Notes under the pieces: generated by a model
Told to the model about the DNA's origin: nothing
What the model saw: the letters and a program-made list of their open reading frames with translations, nothing else
Database searches by the model: none
Position numbers and translations under genes: made by a program
From: Mycolicibacterium monacense
GTDB taxonomy: Bacteria > Actinomycetota > Actinomycetes > Mycobacteriales > Mycobacteriaceae
NCBI RefSeq assembly: GCF_010731575.1
Contig: NZ_AP022617.1
Coordinates: forward strand, 1,984,001-2,048,000
Length of the DNA: 64,000 nt
Direction of reading: 5' to 3'
In this document: in pieces, positions 8,481 to 16,505 of the stretch
How positions within the stretch are numbered: the first letter of the stretch is position 1
How the letters are laid out: every line of letters begins with the position of its first letter

Positions 8481-8494
8481 ACCGCATATTATCA

Positions 8495-8513
8495 CCGCTA
8501 CTGATACTAGCGG
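8495..8513. promoter_or_regulatory. Inverted-repeat operator of the divergent TetR gene
   Basis: CCGCTA (8495-8500) and TAGCGG (8508-8513) form a perfect 6-base inverted repeat with a 7-base spacer. It lies 14 bases upstream of the TetR start and 72 bases before the DUF1772 start. Size and position fit a TetR dimer site. Confidence 0.6.
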
Positions 8514-8585
8514 CGCTATTGACCATGGCGGGTCAGGGGGTTAGCGTTGCTAGCAGTTAGTCACCGACGGGACGGGAGTACGCCA

Positions 8586-9062
8586 ATGGCCCTGGAGCAC
8601 ATCACCAGCGTCGCCGCACTGGTCGCGATTCTGGGCACCGCGGTGGTCTACGGCACCGACGTGTTCTGCGCGATCGTCCTGCGACCGGCCCTGTCGGCGG
8701 TCGACGACCGCGCACTGGTCGCCGTGATGGGAAGCGTGCATCGATACGGAGACCGGCGAATGCCGGTGCCGGGTGCGCTCGGGGTGCTGGCCACCGCGGC
8801 GACACTGGCGCTGGCGGTGGCGTCCGCACAGTGGGTCCAGGCGACCGCCGCGCTCATCGCACTGGCCCTGCTTCTGGTCTGGCTCGCGCTCTACGCGGGT
8901 GTGTGCCTGCCCATCAACCGTCGACTGACCGCGGCCGCCGACGGCGGTGAGCCGCTACCGGATGGGCGTGCCCTGCAGGGGAAGTGGGACCGAGTCATCG
9001 GCGTTCGGGCCGTACTGCAGGGTGTGGCAATGGCCGCTCTCTGCCTGGCGTTGATCTCATGA
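8586..9062 (+). CDS. DUF1772 family membrane protein
   Basis: A 158-residue protein with four membrane spans: about residues 5-25, a second around 58-75, then 80-100 and 133-155. The conserved early motif VVYGTDVFCAIVLRPAL and the later KWDR motif are typical of DUF1772 (anthrone oxygenase-like) proteins. Some family members act as cofactor-free oxygenases on polyketides; no function can be assigned here. It is the first gene of a run with a NIPSNAP protein and a DUF4267 protein. The ATG at 8586 follows GGGAGTACGCCA. Confidence 0.75.
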   Translation: MALEHITSVAALVAILGTAVVYGTDVFCAIVLRPALSAVDDRALVAVMGSVHRYGDRRMPVPGALGVLATAATLALAVASAQWVQATAALIALALLLVWLALYAGVCLPINRRLTAAADGGEPLPDGRALQGKWDRVIGVRAVLQGVAMAALCLALIS

Positions 9063-9110
9063 CGCGCTGATCGATACCAGACGAATTCGACCAGCGGAGA
9101 AAGGCGTTCA

Positions 9111-9428
9111 ATGTTTCAACTCAGGATTTACACCCTGCGGTCACCCGAATCGCTGTACCGGTACGCGTCGGTGCACTGGGCTCGCCACTCGGCCACCTTC
9201 GACGCGTTCGGGGTCACCACCCACGGCGTGTGGGCCGAGCGTGGTGGCGGCGCGAATCGACTCGTCGCGCTGATCCGCTACCCGCATGGCGCCGACCCCG
9301 AACAGGTCACCCGGGAGGTCATGGCCAGCCCCGAGTTCGCCGCCGACATGACCGGTTTCGACGTCGACGAGATCGTCGACGTCGAGTCGATTCTGCTTGA
9401 CCCGGCGGCTTTCTCGCCGATCCACTGA
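9111..9428 (+). CDS. NIPSNAP domain protein
   Basis: A 105-residue single-domain protein of the NIPSNAP/dimeric alpha-beta barrel fold. It begins FQLRIYTLRSPESL, followed by a helix (YASVHWARHSATFDAFG), WAERGGGANRLVALIRYP and a final EIVDVESILLDP strand. Bacterial members are small dimeric proteins, often next to oxygenase-like genes; the reaction is unknown. It starts 48 bases after the DUF1772 gene with a GGAGAAAGG ribosome site, consistent with an operon. Confidence 0.8.
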   Translation: MFQLRIYTLRSPESLYRYASVHWARHSATFDAFGVTTHGVWAERGGGANRLVALIRYPHGADPEQVTREVMASPEFAADMTGFDVDEIVDVESILLDPAAFSPIH

Positions 9429-9448
9429 ACGAACCCAGGAGTCCTCCC

Positions 9449-9829
9449 ATGACCGTCACGACCATCGCCTACACACTCGCCGGACTCATCGGAGCGGCCA
9501 TCATCGTCATCGGTGCGCGGTTCATCGTCTCACCGCGGGCCGCCGCCGCCGGGTACGGAGTGGCACCGGATCTCGGCCAGCACGGTGTCAGCGCCTACCT
9601 GAGCGTCAAGGGCGTCCGCGATATCGCATCGGGACTCTTCGTCTTCATCCTGATGGTCTCGGGCGCGACACACCTGCTCGGCTGGGTGATTCTGGCCGCC
9701 ACGATCATTCCGGTCGCCGATACGGTCATCGTGCTCGGCAACGACGGCCCCAAATCGATCGCCTGGGGCGTCCACGGTCTTACCGCCGCCGTCATGCTCG
9801 CCACCTCTGCGCTGCTGCTCGTGTCGTAG
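9449..9829 (+). CDS. DUF4267 family membrane protein
   Basis: A 126-residue membrane protein with four spans and the DUF4267 pattern: SPRAAAAGYGV after the first span, YLSVKGVRDIASGLF at the second, and a PVADTVIVL span. It follows the NIPSNAP gene by 20 bases with an AGGAG ribosome site, so DUF1772, NIPSNAP and DUF4267 form one operon under the divergent TetR. The joint presence of two small membrane proteins and a NIPSNAP suggests modification or export of one hydrophobic compound, but this is only inferred. Confidence 0.75.
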   Translation: MTVTTIAYTLAGLIGAAIIVIGARFIVSPRAAAAGYGVAPDLGQHGVSAYLSVKGVRDIASGLFVFILMVSGATHLLGWVILAATIIPVADTVIVLGNDGPKSIAWGVHGLTAAVMLATSALLLVS

Positions 9830-9870
9830 GGAGGGGTGAGAGAAGTCCCGTGGGCGCGGCGGCGCGATAC

Positions 9871-10095
9871 TCAGGACAGCCGGCCCACGGTGAAGTACGC
9901 AAGCGGACCAACCGGCTGCACCACCGACAGCGTCCGCCACAGCAGCTTCGGGCCGCGGACCTTCGATGCCGGGCGTCGCGCCAGGTCGACCAGCATGGCG
10001 GTGGTCGCCAACGTCTCGACGCCGCCGAGCACGACGACGGCTCTCTGCTGTGTCGGGGACAGGTCACTCCACTTGCGCTTGGCCACGCCGACCAC
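9871..10095 (-). CDS. Small membrane protein (PLD N-terminal-like/DUF5652 type)
   Basis: A 74-residue protein: a basic N terminus (AKRKWSDLS), a hydrophobic segment at about residues 18-40, and a second hydrophobic stretch near the end containing VQPVGPLAYFTVGR. The arrangement KVRGPKLLWRTLSVVQPVGPLAYF is typical of small actinobacterial proteins related to the membrane-anchoring N-terminal domain of cardiolipin synthases. No catalytic domain is attached. The start may be the GTG six bases downstream. Confidence 0.6.
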   Translation of the reverse strand: MVGVAKRKWSDLSPTQQRAVVVLGGVETLATTAMLVDLARRPASKVRGPKLLWRTLSVVQPVGPLAYFTVGRLS

Positions 10096-10289
10096 CGTAT
10101 CAAGTCAGTCAGATGCCAGGCGCCGCCTGTCTATCCTCGGATTGCAGCTCTGGGGGGATCGATCAGCCGTTGCGGCCCACGGGACGGCACAGGCGAATTG
10201 TGCTATGTCACAACGGGTCTGGCTCGTGCGCTGGATGCCAGCAGGGAACTTCCCGAGTGCTGAGCACAGGGTCCCTGCTCCTGTCAGTC

Positions 10290-10465
10290 GGGAAGACGAC
10301 CTGAGGTGCCACCTCGTCCGGCAGCACGTCGGCGGTCCACACGAATCGGACACCGTCGCGCTCCTCGATGACCTGTGCGGCGCCGTTGTAGTGATCGGGG
10401 CCCCTCGGGGTCGGCGATCGTCCATACCAGGCGTGCAGTAGCTGTGTCCTGGATGCGGATCAGTG
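10290..10465 (-). pseudogene. SRPBCC-family (polyketide cyclase-like) remnant, frameshifted
   Basis: Two minus-strand frames code consecutive pieces of a START/SRPBCC fold. One gives LIRIQDTATARLVWTIADPE (about 10465-10400). After a frame change near 10395, the next gives DHYNGAAQVIEERDGVRFVW and continues ADVLPDEVA (about 10398-10300). The order and spacing match the middle of SRPBCC proteins of about 150 residues. Both ends are lost: the right overlaps the HD-domain gene stop and the left runs into unrelated sequence. No intact reading frame survives. Confidence 0.4.
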
Positions 10466-11026
10466 CGCGGCCCACGGTTGGCGGGCGAAGACCTGCTCCA
10501 CCATCGGGCGAAAGAACTCGAGCGGACGATGCTCGAATCGTGAATCGAAACAGTTCTGGTCGTACTTCTCGCAGAACTCCACACAATCGTCGAACCACTG
10601 GTGGCCGCGATACCGCTCCCGGGCATCGCGGACACCACCCATGTGCGGAGCGTAGTAATACTGCTGGAATTCGGGGTGGACCTTCACAATCCAGGCCATC
10701 CGTTCCGACACATAGGGCGCGAGGACTGCTGCGGCGAACGCGCCGTGGGCATGGGGCGCGTAGGTGTCACCGATGTCGTGCAGCAGCGCCGCGACCACAT
10801 ATTCAACCGACCGCCCGTCGTCGTGGGCCCGGGTCGCTGACTGCAGTGAGTGGTCCAGCCGGCTGATCGGATACGCCTGCTCCCCGTCGGCGAGAGCTTC
10901 CACCAGTGTGAGGACGCGGGATACCAGGCCGGCGTTGTTCGCCTCTTCGGCGCGACTGATCAGCGCGTAGTCCTCCGAGGTGCCCTCGGCCATCGTGCGG
11001 TAGGTGGCACGTGTCGGCGTGCTCAT
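10460..11026 (-). CDS. HD-domain protein, PhnZ-like oxygenase family
   Basis: A 188-residue HD-domain protein. Conserved elements are DHSLQSATRA, the LLHDIGD HD pair (about residues 83-85), APHAHG, a lysine and histidine in IVKVHPEF, and FEHRPLEFFRPMV at the end. This layout resembles PhnZ-type HD proteins, mixed-valence di-iron oxygenases that cleave hydroxylated phosphonates, more than phosphohydrolases. No phosphonate gene is nearby, so the substrate is open. The ATG at 11026 has an AAAGGAG ribosome site. The family call is from pattern memory and the function is inferred. Confidence 0.65.
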   Translation of the reverse strand: MSTPTRATYRTMAEGTSEDYALISRAEEANNAGLVSRVLTLVEALADGEQAYPISRLDHSLQSATRAHDDGRSVEYVVAALLHDIGDTYAPHAHGAFAAAVLAPYVSERMAWIVKVHPEFQQYYYAPHMGGVRDARERYRGHQWFDDCVEFCEKYDQNCFDSRFEHRPLEFFRPMVEQVFARQPWAAH

Positions 11027-11299
11027 GACCGACTCCTTTCGACAAGCTCCCGATCGAACCTAACGGTGACTTGTTTCGGCCGCGTGTCGACCCGATGCCC
11101 GCTCGAGGGATCGCGCCCGACGAACACGGGCGCGACGCTGTTCGGACGCCGAACGCACCCGGTGCGGTGAGCACGTCGATTCTGTCACACAACCCTGGAA
11201 CTCGGCCTGCGCCAGGGCTTTACATTGAGTTGGCCGCTGAACTGCTGACAATTGTCGGTCTGCCCGTCGCGTGGTGAGGAATACGGGGCCCCGCGTGTG

Positions 11300-11761
11300 A
11301 TGTTGTCACGCGGCGTGACCGAATACGACCAAGACAGGTTTGTCTCCGACGCGGGTTACGTCAACGAGCTCAATCAGAACATCATCGCGGAGTTCCGAGC
11401 CAACGCGGGCGTCGTCGCCGCCTATGGCGGCAGTGCTGTGCTGTTGCTGCACACCACCGGCGCCAAGTCCGGACAGCCGCGGCTCTCTCCGCTGGCGTAC
11501 TCCCTCGTCGGCGGCAGAATGCTGGTCACCGGCTCGTATGCCGGGGCGCCGAGAGATCCGGCGTGGGTGCACAACTTGCGGGCGATCCCGCGTGCACGTA
11601 TCGAGGTCGGCACCGAGGCCTACGACATCGACGCCCGCGAGTTGCTCGGCGAAGAACGCGACACGGCCTTCCGGGAAATCACCGATCAGGCGCCGGTATT
11701 CGCTGACTACCAGGCCAGAACGGCACGCACCATCCCCGTGTTCGAACTCCACCGCGTCTGA
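11300..11761 (+). CDS. Deazaflavin (F420)-dependent nitroreductase family protein
   Basis: A 153-residue protein of the Ddn/FDOR-A split-barrel family. It shows the helix FVSDAGYVNELNQNIIAEFRANAG, the core VLLLHTTGAKSGQPRLSPLAY, the F420-binding VTGSYAGAPRDPAWVHNLRA, and IPVFELHRV at the end. Family members reduce quinones or nitro compounds with F420H2; the protein is probably peripheral on the membrane. F420 use supports an actinobacterial host. The ATG at 11300 is provisional, because a GTG 15 bases downstream is also possible. Confidence 0.88.
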   Translation: MLSRGVTEYDQDRFVSDAGYVNELNQNIIAEFRANAGVVAAYGGSAVLLLHTTGAKSGQPRLSPLAYSLVGGRMLVTGSYAGAPRDPAWVHNLRAIPRARIEVGTEAYDIDARELLGEERDTAFREITDQAPVFADYQARTARTIPVFELHRV

Positions 11762-11890
11762 CGGGCGCAGAACGGGATTGCACTCTCCGCGGTGTGAGCG
11801 TCGTGCAGCGATCTCACTGCAGTCTCGGGTAGGTACCGCTTTGGTGTCTCCACTGCTCGCCCTTGCATGGTACGAATACGATCCGCTCCT

Positions 11891-12268
11891 ATGGTGGCCC
11901 TCCGGCGTTTGCTTGTGACTTCGCTGGTGGCCGGGTGCCTCGGCGGGGGCGCGGCGTTCACGGCACCGACTGCCGGGGCTCTGGGTTGGGGCGCGATCGC
12001 GGTATCGCCGGACACCGGCAAGGTGGGGTATACGAAGGGCTACAACTCGGCTATCGAGGCCGAGCGCGCGGCCATCGGCCTCTGTAGCGCCCGCGACTGC
12101 CGGGCGGTCGTGAACTTCACGAAAGGGTGCGGCGCGGTCGCGCAGGCGCCCGATGCGTGGTGGGCACCGGGTGTGGGCCGCGACAGCGCGGGTGCACAGA
12201 GGATGGCGTTGATCTCGTGCAGTCGACACGGTGCCGGCTGCCGTGTCGTCGGCGTCTCCTGTACCTGA
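11891..12268 (+). CDS. Secreted DUF4189 domain protein
   Basis: A 125-residue exported protein: a basic start (VALRRLL), a hydrophobic signal ending near APTAGA, then a DUF4189 domain. The domain has GWGAIAVSPDTGKVGYTKGY, AERAAIGLCSARDCRAVVNF, GCGAVAQAPDAWWAPG and paired cysteines. The six or more cysteines fit disulfides in a secreted protein. The role of the domain is unknown; it is common in mycobacteria. An upstream in-frame ATG at 11867 would add eight residues. Confidence 0.75.
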   Translation: MVALRRLLVTSLVAGCLGGGAAFTAPTAGALGWGAIAVSPDTGKVGYTKGYNSAIEAERAAIGLCSARDCRAVVNFTKGCGAVAQAPDAWWAPGVGRDSAGAQRMALISCSRHGAGCRVVGVSCT

Positions 12269-12483
12269 CCGCCCGCCCGGCGAACGGCGCACGGGGCGCT
12301 ACGGCATAGCGCCAGCACGGGCCAGCCACTGAGCCCAATCCTATTGGTAAGAATGCATATTCGATTACTGCATGATCGACCGTCAATCAGCAGACGTCAG
12401 CAACCGGGGGGATTAGACCTGGGATTGTCAGATAGTTCTTGCCGAGTCCGGTTTGCCCGTGAAACGCCGGCGTTTGATCGTGG

Positions 12484-13293
12484 TCACCCATTGTCCCGCC
12501 ATGTGAGCACCTCCTTGAGAGACGTGAGGTCGTAACCGTCGTCGGCGGTCAGTTCGGTCTGGAACAGAGTGACTCCTGCCTCGCGGAAAGCATCGGCGCC
12601 GTCGGGGTTCCCCCAGAGCGTCGAGCGTTCGATGTCAGCGCCGTTGCGGCCGAACGTCGCTGCCAGCTCATCGACGCGGTCGCTGGACCTGCGGAAGGCG
12701 TCGAGGTCCTGGAAGGCGTGCCAGATGTCGGCGTGCCTGGCAATGGCGGGCAGCGAGCGCTTGGGCCCCGTGCCGCCGATGAGGATCGGCAGCTTGCGCA
12801 CGGGCGGCGGAATCAGTGCAGCGAGCCGGTTCTCGATGCGGATCAGGCTCTCGTCGAACAGATCGAAGCGGGATCCGAAGGTGCCGAAGTCGTAACCGTA
12901 AGTGGTGTAGTCCTTTTCGTACCACCCCGCGCCGAGGCCGAGGATGAGCCGGCCGCCGCTGATGTGGTCGACGGTGCGCGCCATGTCAGCGAGCAGGTCC
13001 GCGTTGCGGTAGCCGACACCGGTGACGAGGAGCCCGATCTCGGCGTGTGAGGTGATCTCGCCCCACGACGCGAGCGCGGTCCAGCCCTCGAAGTTGGCGA
13101 CGTCGGGCTGCTCGTCGAACAGGACGGGCTTGCCGTCGACGAGGGCCTTCATCGCCGGCCGGTGGAAGTGGTCGTAGCCGAAGATCACGTCGACACCCAA
13201 GTCGTCGGCGGCCAGGACGGCGTCACGCCAGGTGCGGTAATCGGGTGCGCCGCCGGGCTGGATCTGCACGGCGACGCGGACGGGACGGGTCAT
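12484..13293 (-). CDS. LLM class F420-dependent oxidoreductase
   Basis: A 269-residue luciferase-like monooxygenase fold protein. The N-terminal strand is VRVAVQIQPGGAPDYRTWRD, followed by VDVIFGYDHF, the ISGGRLILGLGAGW motif of the mycobacterial F420-dependent LLM subfamily, PILIGGTGPKRSLPAIARHAD and a C-terminal TLFQTELTADDGYDL. The likely cofactor is F420; the substrate is unknown. It lies next to, and in the same direction as, a GMC oxidoreductase 92 bases upstream, so a shared oxidative route is possible. Confidence 0.87.
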   Translation of the reverse strand: MTRPVRVAVQIQPGGAPDYRTWRDAVLAADDLGVDVIFGYDHFHRPAMKALVDGKPVLFDEQPDVANFEGWTALASWGEITSHAEIGLLVTGVGYRNADLLADMARTVDHISGGRLILGLGAGWYEKDYTTYGYDFGTFGSRFDLFDESLIRIENRLAALIPPPVRKLPILIGGTGPKRSLPAIARHADIWHAFQDLDAFRRSSDRVDELAATFGRNGADIERSTLWGNPDGADAFREAGVTLFQTELTADDGYDLTSLKEVLTWRDNG

Positions 13294-13385
13294 GGATGCT
13301 CCTGAGTCGGGGAAGGGGCGACTCCTGAGCCAAGTTCACCGGTGCGGGGTTTATTCCGGATCGGCGCGTCTTGAAATCGACCGAC

Positions 13386-15080
13386 TCATCCCAGGATCGC
13401 CCGCGCTGCGCGTTCTGCGATCATCATGACCGGCGCGTTGGTGTTGCCGGAGGTGATGGTGGGCATCGCCGAAGCATCGACCACGCGAAGGCCGGCGACG
13501 CGGTACACCCGGCACTCGGTGTCGAGCACCGTGGTCGCCGACCTCGGCAGACCGCGTGTGTCGAAGGCTCCCATCGCGCAGGTGCCCACCGGGTGAAAGA
13601 TCGTGGTACCGAGCTCACGAGCCGCCTGCTGCAGGTCGTCGTCGCTCACCAGTTGCGGGCCAGGAAGCATTTCTTCTGGGCAGTAGCGGGCCAGGGACGG
13701 CGCCGCCATGATCTGCCGGGTCATCCTCAAGCCCCGCACGGCGATTCGACGGTCGTCGTCGGTGGACAGGTAGTTGCAGACGATCTTCGGGTACGTCATT
13801 GGATCGGCACTGGTGATGCGTACGTGGCCACGCGAACTGGGTCGCAGATTGCACACCGAGGGTGTGATCGCCCCGAATTTGTGCAGAGGTTCGCCGAACT
13901 TGGCCAACGACAAGGGCTGCACATGCCACTCCAGATCTGGACTGGCCAGTGCGGGGTCGCTTTTGGCGAAAGCGCCCAGCGTGGAGGGCGGCATGGTCAT
14001 GGGTCCTGATCGCAGCAGCAGGTACTGAAGTCCCATGCCTGCACGGGTGATCCAATTGCGGTACAGCGTGTTGACGGTCCGGGCGCCTCGTACCCGGTAG
14101 ACCGTTCGCAGCTGCAGGTGGTCCTGGAGGTTTTCACCCACTCCGGGCAGATCGACCGCCACCGGCACCTGATGCTGGGTGAGCAGCGAGGCCGGGCCCA
14201 GACCCGAGGCCTGCATGAGATGCGGCGACCCGATCGCTCCGGCGCTCAGGATCACCTCCCGGCGGGCCCGAACGTCGATGGTCCGACCGTCTTTGAGCAG
14301 CCGCACGCCGGTGGCACGGTGCGCAGCAGTGGTCCAGGCACCGCGACGCTGAGCGTCGTGGACCTGGCCGTCCATCAGCAGCTGTAAGGCCTGGGTCTGG
14401 GTATAGACGGTGAGATTTGGTCGGTGGGAGACGGGATGCAGGAAGGCATCCGCCATCGACCAGCGACGGCCACGCCGTTGGTTCACGTGAAAGTACGCAC
14501 TGCCGGCGTTGTCTCCGCGGTTGAACTCCTCGATCGGAGCAATACCCACCTGGGCGGCGGCGGCCTGCCAGGCGTCCAGGATCTTCCAGCGCACCCGCGG
14601 TCGCTCTACGGGGATCTCGCCACCGGCACCGTGCCACTCGTCGGCTCCGCCGAAGTAGTCCTCCAAATCCTTGTAGATCGACAACGTCTCGCCGGCGCCG
14701 TCCGGGCCGCCCCAAAGCCAGCGCTCGTCACCGGTGGCCTGTGCCCAGAGCTCGTAATCGGACGCTTGCCCGCGCATATGGATCATGGCGTTGATCGACG
14801 AGCTGCCGCCGATCACACGGCCCCGCGCGTAGTGAATGCTGCGGCCGGCCAGACCCGGGTCGGCCTCGGTCGTGAAGCACCAGTCGGTGCGGGGGTTGGC
14901 AATTGTGTACAGGTAGCCCACTGGCACCTTGATCCAGAACCAGTTGTCTGTGCCGCCGGCCTCGATCAAGAGCACCCGGTGATCCGGGTTGGCGCTGAGC
15001 CGGTTGGCGAGCAGGCAGCCCGCACTGCCTGCGCCCACGATGACGAAGTCGAACTCGGCGACGGGGCTCATATCCGGCAT
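13386..15080 (-). CDS. GMC family FAD-dependent oxidoreductase
   Basis: A 564-residue glucose-methanol-choline oxidoreductase. The FAD-binding VIVGAGSAGC motif lies at residues 13-22, followed by LLIEAGG, the GMC signature 1 (GRVIGGSSSINAMIHMRG), signature 2 (LSAGAIGSPHLMQASGLG), and the C-terminal catalytic block HPVGTCAMG starting at residue 496 with Asn546 in GNTNAP. It resembles choline and alcohol dehydrogenases that oxidise an alcohol to an aldehyde in the cytoplasm. The ATG at 15080 has a GGAGG site. The length is normal and the substrate is not evident. Confidence 0.92.
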   Translation of the reverse strand: MPDMSPVAEFDFVIVGAGSAGCLLANRLSANPDHRVLLIEAGGTDNWFWIKVPVGYLYTIANPRTDWCFTTEADPGLAGRSIHYARGRVIGGSSSINAMIHMRGQASDYELWAQATGDERWLWGGPDGAGETLSIYKDLEDYFGGADEWHGAGGEIPVERPRVRWKILDAWQAAAAQVGIAPIEEFNRGDNAGSAYFHVNQRRGRRWSMADAFLHPVSHRPNLTVYTQTQALQLLMDGQVHDAQRRGAWTTAAHRATGVRLLKDGRTIDVRARREVILSAGAIGSPHLMQASGLGPASLLTQHQVPVAVDLPGVGENLQDHLQLRTVYRVRGARTVNTLYRNWITRAGMGLQYLLLRSGPMTMPPSTLGAFAKSDPALASPDLEWHVQPLSLAKFGEPLHKFGAITPSVCNLRPSSRGHVRITSADPMTYPKIVCNYLSTDDDRRIAVRGLRMTRQIMAAPSLARYCPEEMLPGPQLVSDDDLQQAARELGTTIFHPVGTCAMGAFDTRGLPRSATTVLDTECRVYRVAGLRVVDASAMPTITSGNTNAPVMMIAERAARAILG

Positions 15081-15282
15081 CGTTCCTCCATGGCGTTCCG
15101 TGTGTGCTGTCGCTGTTCACCGTGTCGTCGTCGGGAGAGACTAAGACTTCGTGCCCTGCAGTTGTCGCAGAACTCGACGTGCGATCGACGAGCCACAACC
15201 GTCATGAACGCCGAACATCCATACCGAGTCGGGGCGCAAACACCGACATACCGTTGTCGCGGCGGTGACTGATGCTGATGTC

Positions 15283-15597
15283 ATGAACAAGAACACAGAC
15301 ATGATGGATACGACCTCGCTCATTCCCGAGGCGATCGCCGCGCGCCGGGTCGTACGGCTGGACTACACCTCCGAGGACGGCGCGACCCACACCACCCGTG
15401 ACGTGGAGGCGATGGGTCTGCTGCGCGGCGGCGATTCGTGGATGTTCGTGGGATGGTGTCGGCTGCGCGAAGGCATCCGCGGATTTCACCTCGACCGCAT
15501 CCGGCACCTGGAGATCACCGGCGAGGTGTTTCCCGAACGGGATCCTGCGGTGCTCGATGCGGATCTGTCGCGGTGGCGCACTCGGCGGCTCGGGTGA
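15283..15597 (+). CDS. Stand-alone WYL domain protein
   Basis: About 104 residues consisting of one WYL domain: IAARRVVRLDYTSEDGATHTTRDVEAMGLL, WMFVGWCRLREGIRGFHLDRIRHLEITG, and a short C terminus. WYL domains sense ligands or nucleic acid and usually sit behind a helix-turn-helix in YafY-type regulators. Here no DNA-binding domain is attached or encoded next door. Three possible starts exist (GTG 15265, ATG 15283, ATG 15301) and none has a clear ribosome site. Confidence 0.75.
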   Translation: MNKNTDMMDTTSLIPEAIAARRVVRLDYTSEDGATHTTRDVEAMGLLRGGDSWMFVGWCRLREGIRGFHLDRIRHLEITGEVFPERDPAVLDADLSRWRTRRLG

Positions 15598-15668
15598 CGC
15601 CGCGAACAGATCGATTGGGGCGAGAGCCGTTGGGCGGCAGCGTCTGTCCCCGACGGCGCCGCGTCCGG

Positions 15669-16415
15669 TCACAGCAACACGCCACCGGATACCTCGAGGC
15701 GTTCACCGGTTGCCCAGCGGAACTCACGGGACACGAGGGCGCAGATCGCCTCGGCGATGTCATCCGGGTCGCCCACTCGCCCGAGGGCGGTTTGTCCGGA
15801 GAGTTCCGCTCGCATGGCTTCGCTGTCGCGCATGGCTCCGCCGTTGAAGTCGGTCGCGGTCGGGCCGGGGGCGATCGAGTTGACCCGAATGCCCCGCGGG
15901 CCGAGTTCGAGGGCGAGGCTGCGGGTAAGTGCTTCGAGTGCCTTCTTCGATGCCGCGTAGACGGAGGCCGCCGGGCTGACGTGTCGGCTGAGCGAACTCG
16001 ACACGTTCACGATGCTTGCTCCTTCCGACAGGTGGGGCAAGAAAGCTTGCGTGACGAAAAGCGGGCCACGAACGTTGACGGCGAAGGTGGCGTCGAAGTC
16101 TTCGACCGTGATGGCGCCGAGCGGCGCGAACAGGCCCACCCCGGCGTTGTTGACCAGCACGTCGATGGTGCTGGCGTTCCACTCCTGCCCGATGCCGGCG
16201 AGCGCAGCGACGCGCGCCGCCTCGACGGATGATAGGTCTGCGACATCCAACTGGACCGCGATGGCTTCACCTCCCGCTTCGACGATGTCGTCCACGACCC
16301 CACTCGCACCATTTCGCGAGGCTGCGACGACTCGGATCTTGTTCCTGGCCAACGCGAGCGCGGTGGCTCGTCCGAGTCCGCGGTTGGCGCCGGTCACGAG
16401 TGCAATTCGGGCCAT
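15669..16415 (-). CDS. Short-chain dehydrogenase/reductase
   Basis: A 248-residue classical SDR. The cofactor motif is TGANRGLGR (residues 8-16), followed by NNAG, a catalytic Ser in IVNVSSSLS, the YAASK active-site Tyr/Lys, and the PGPTATDF loop. Basic residues after the second strand (ASRNG) favour NADP. It is divergent from a TetR gene 90 bases away, with two overlapping palindromes between them, so it is the likely target of that repressor. The substrate is unknown. Confidence 0.9.
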   Translation of the reverse strand: MARIALVTGANRGLGRATALALARNKIRVVAASRNGASGVVDDIVEAGGEAIAVQLDVADLSSVEAARVAALAGIGQEWNASTIDVLVNNAGVGLFAPLGAITVEDFDATFAVNVRGPLFVTQAFLPHLSEGASIVNVSSSLSRHVSPAASVYAASKKALEALTRSLALELGPRGIRVNSIAPGPTATDFNGGAMRDSEAMRAELSGQTALGRVGDPDDIAEAICALVSREFRWATGERLEVSGGVLL

Positions 16416-16432
16416 GTCGTCCCCACATCAGA

Positions 16433-16458
16433 TAAGTAAATGGATACTTACTTGTAAG
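16433..16458. promoter_or_regulatory. Overlapping palindromes between SDR and TetR genes
   Basis: TAAGTA (16433-16438) and TACTTA (16445-16450) are a perfect inverted repeat with a 6-base spacer. CTTACTTGTAAG (16447-16458) is a second palindrome that shares the right arm. Together they form three similar half-sites in the 90-base divergent intergenic region, a typical TetR operator arrangement that can cover both promoters. Confidence 0.6.
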
Positions 16459-16505
16459 CTAGCCCGTGCCGGTGATGCCGTCAATTCAAAGCAGGGGAGA
16501 GGGTA

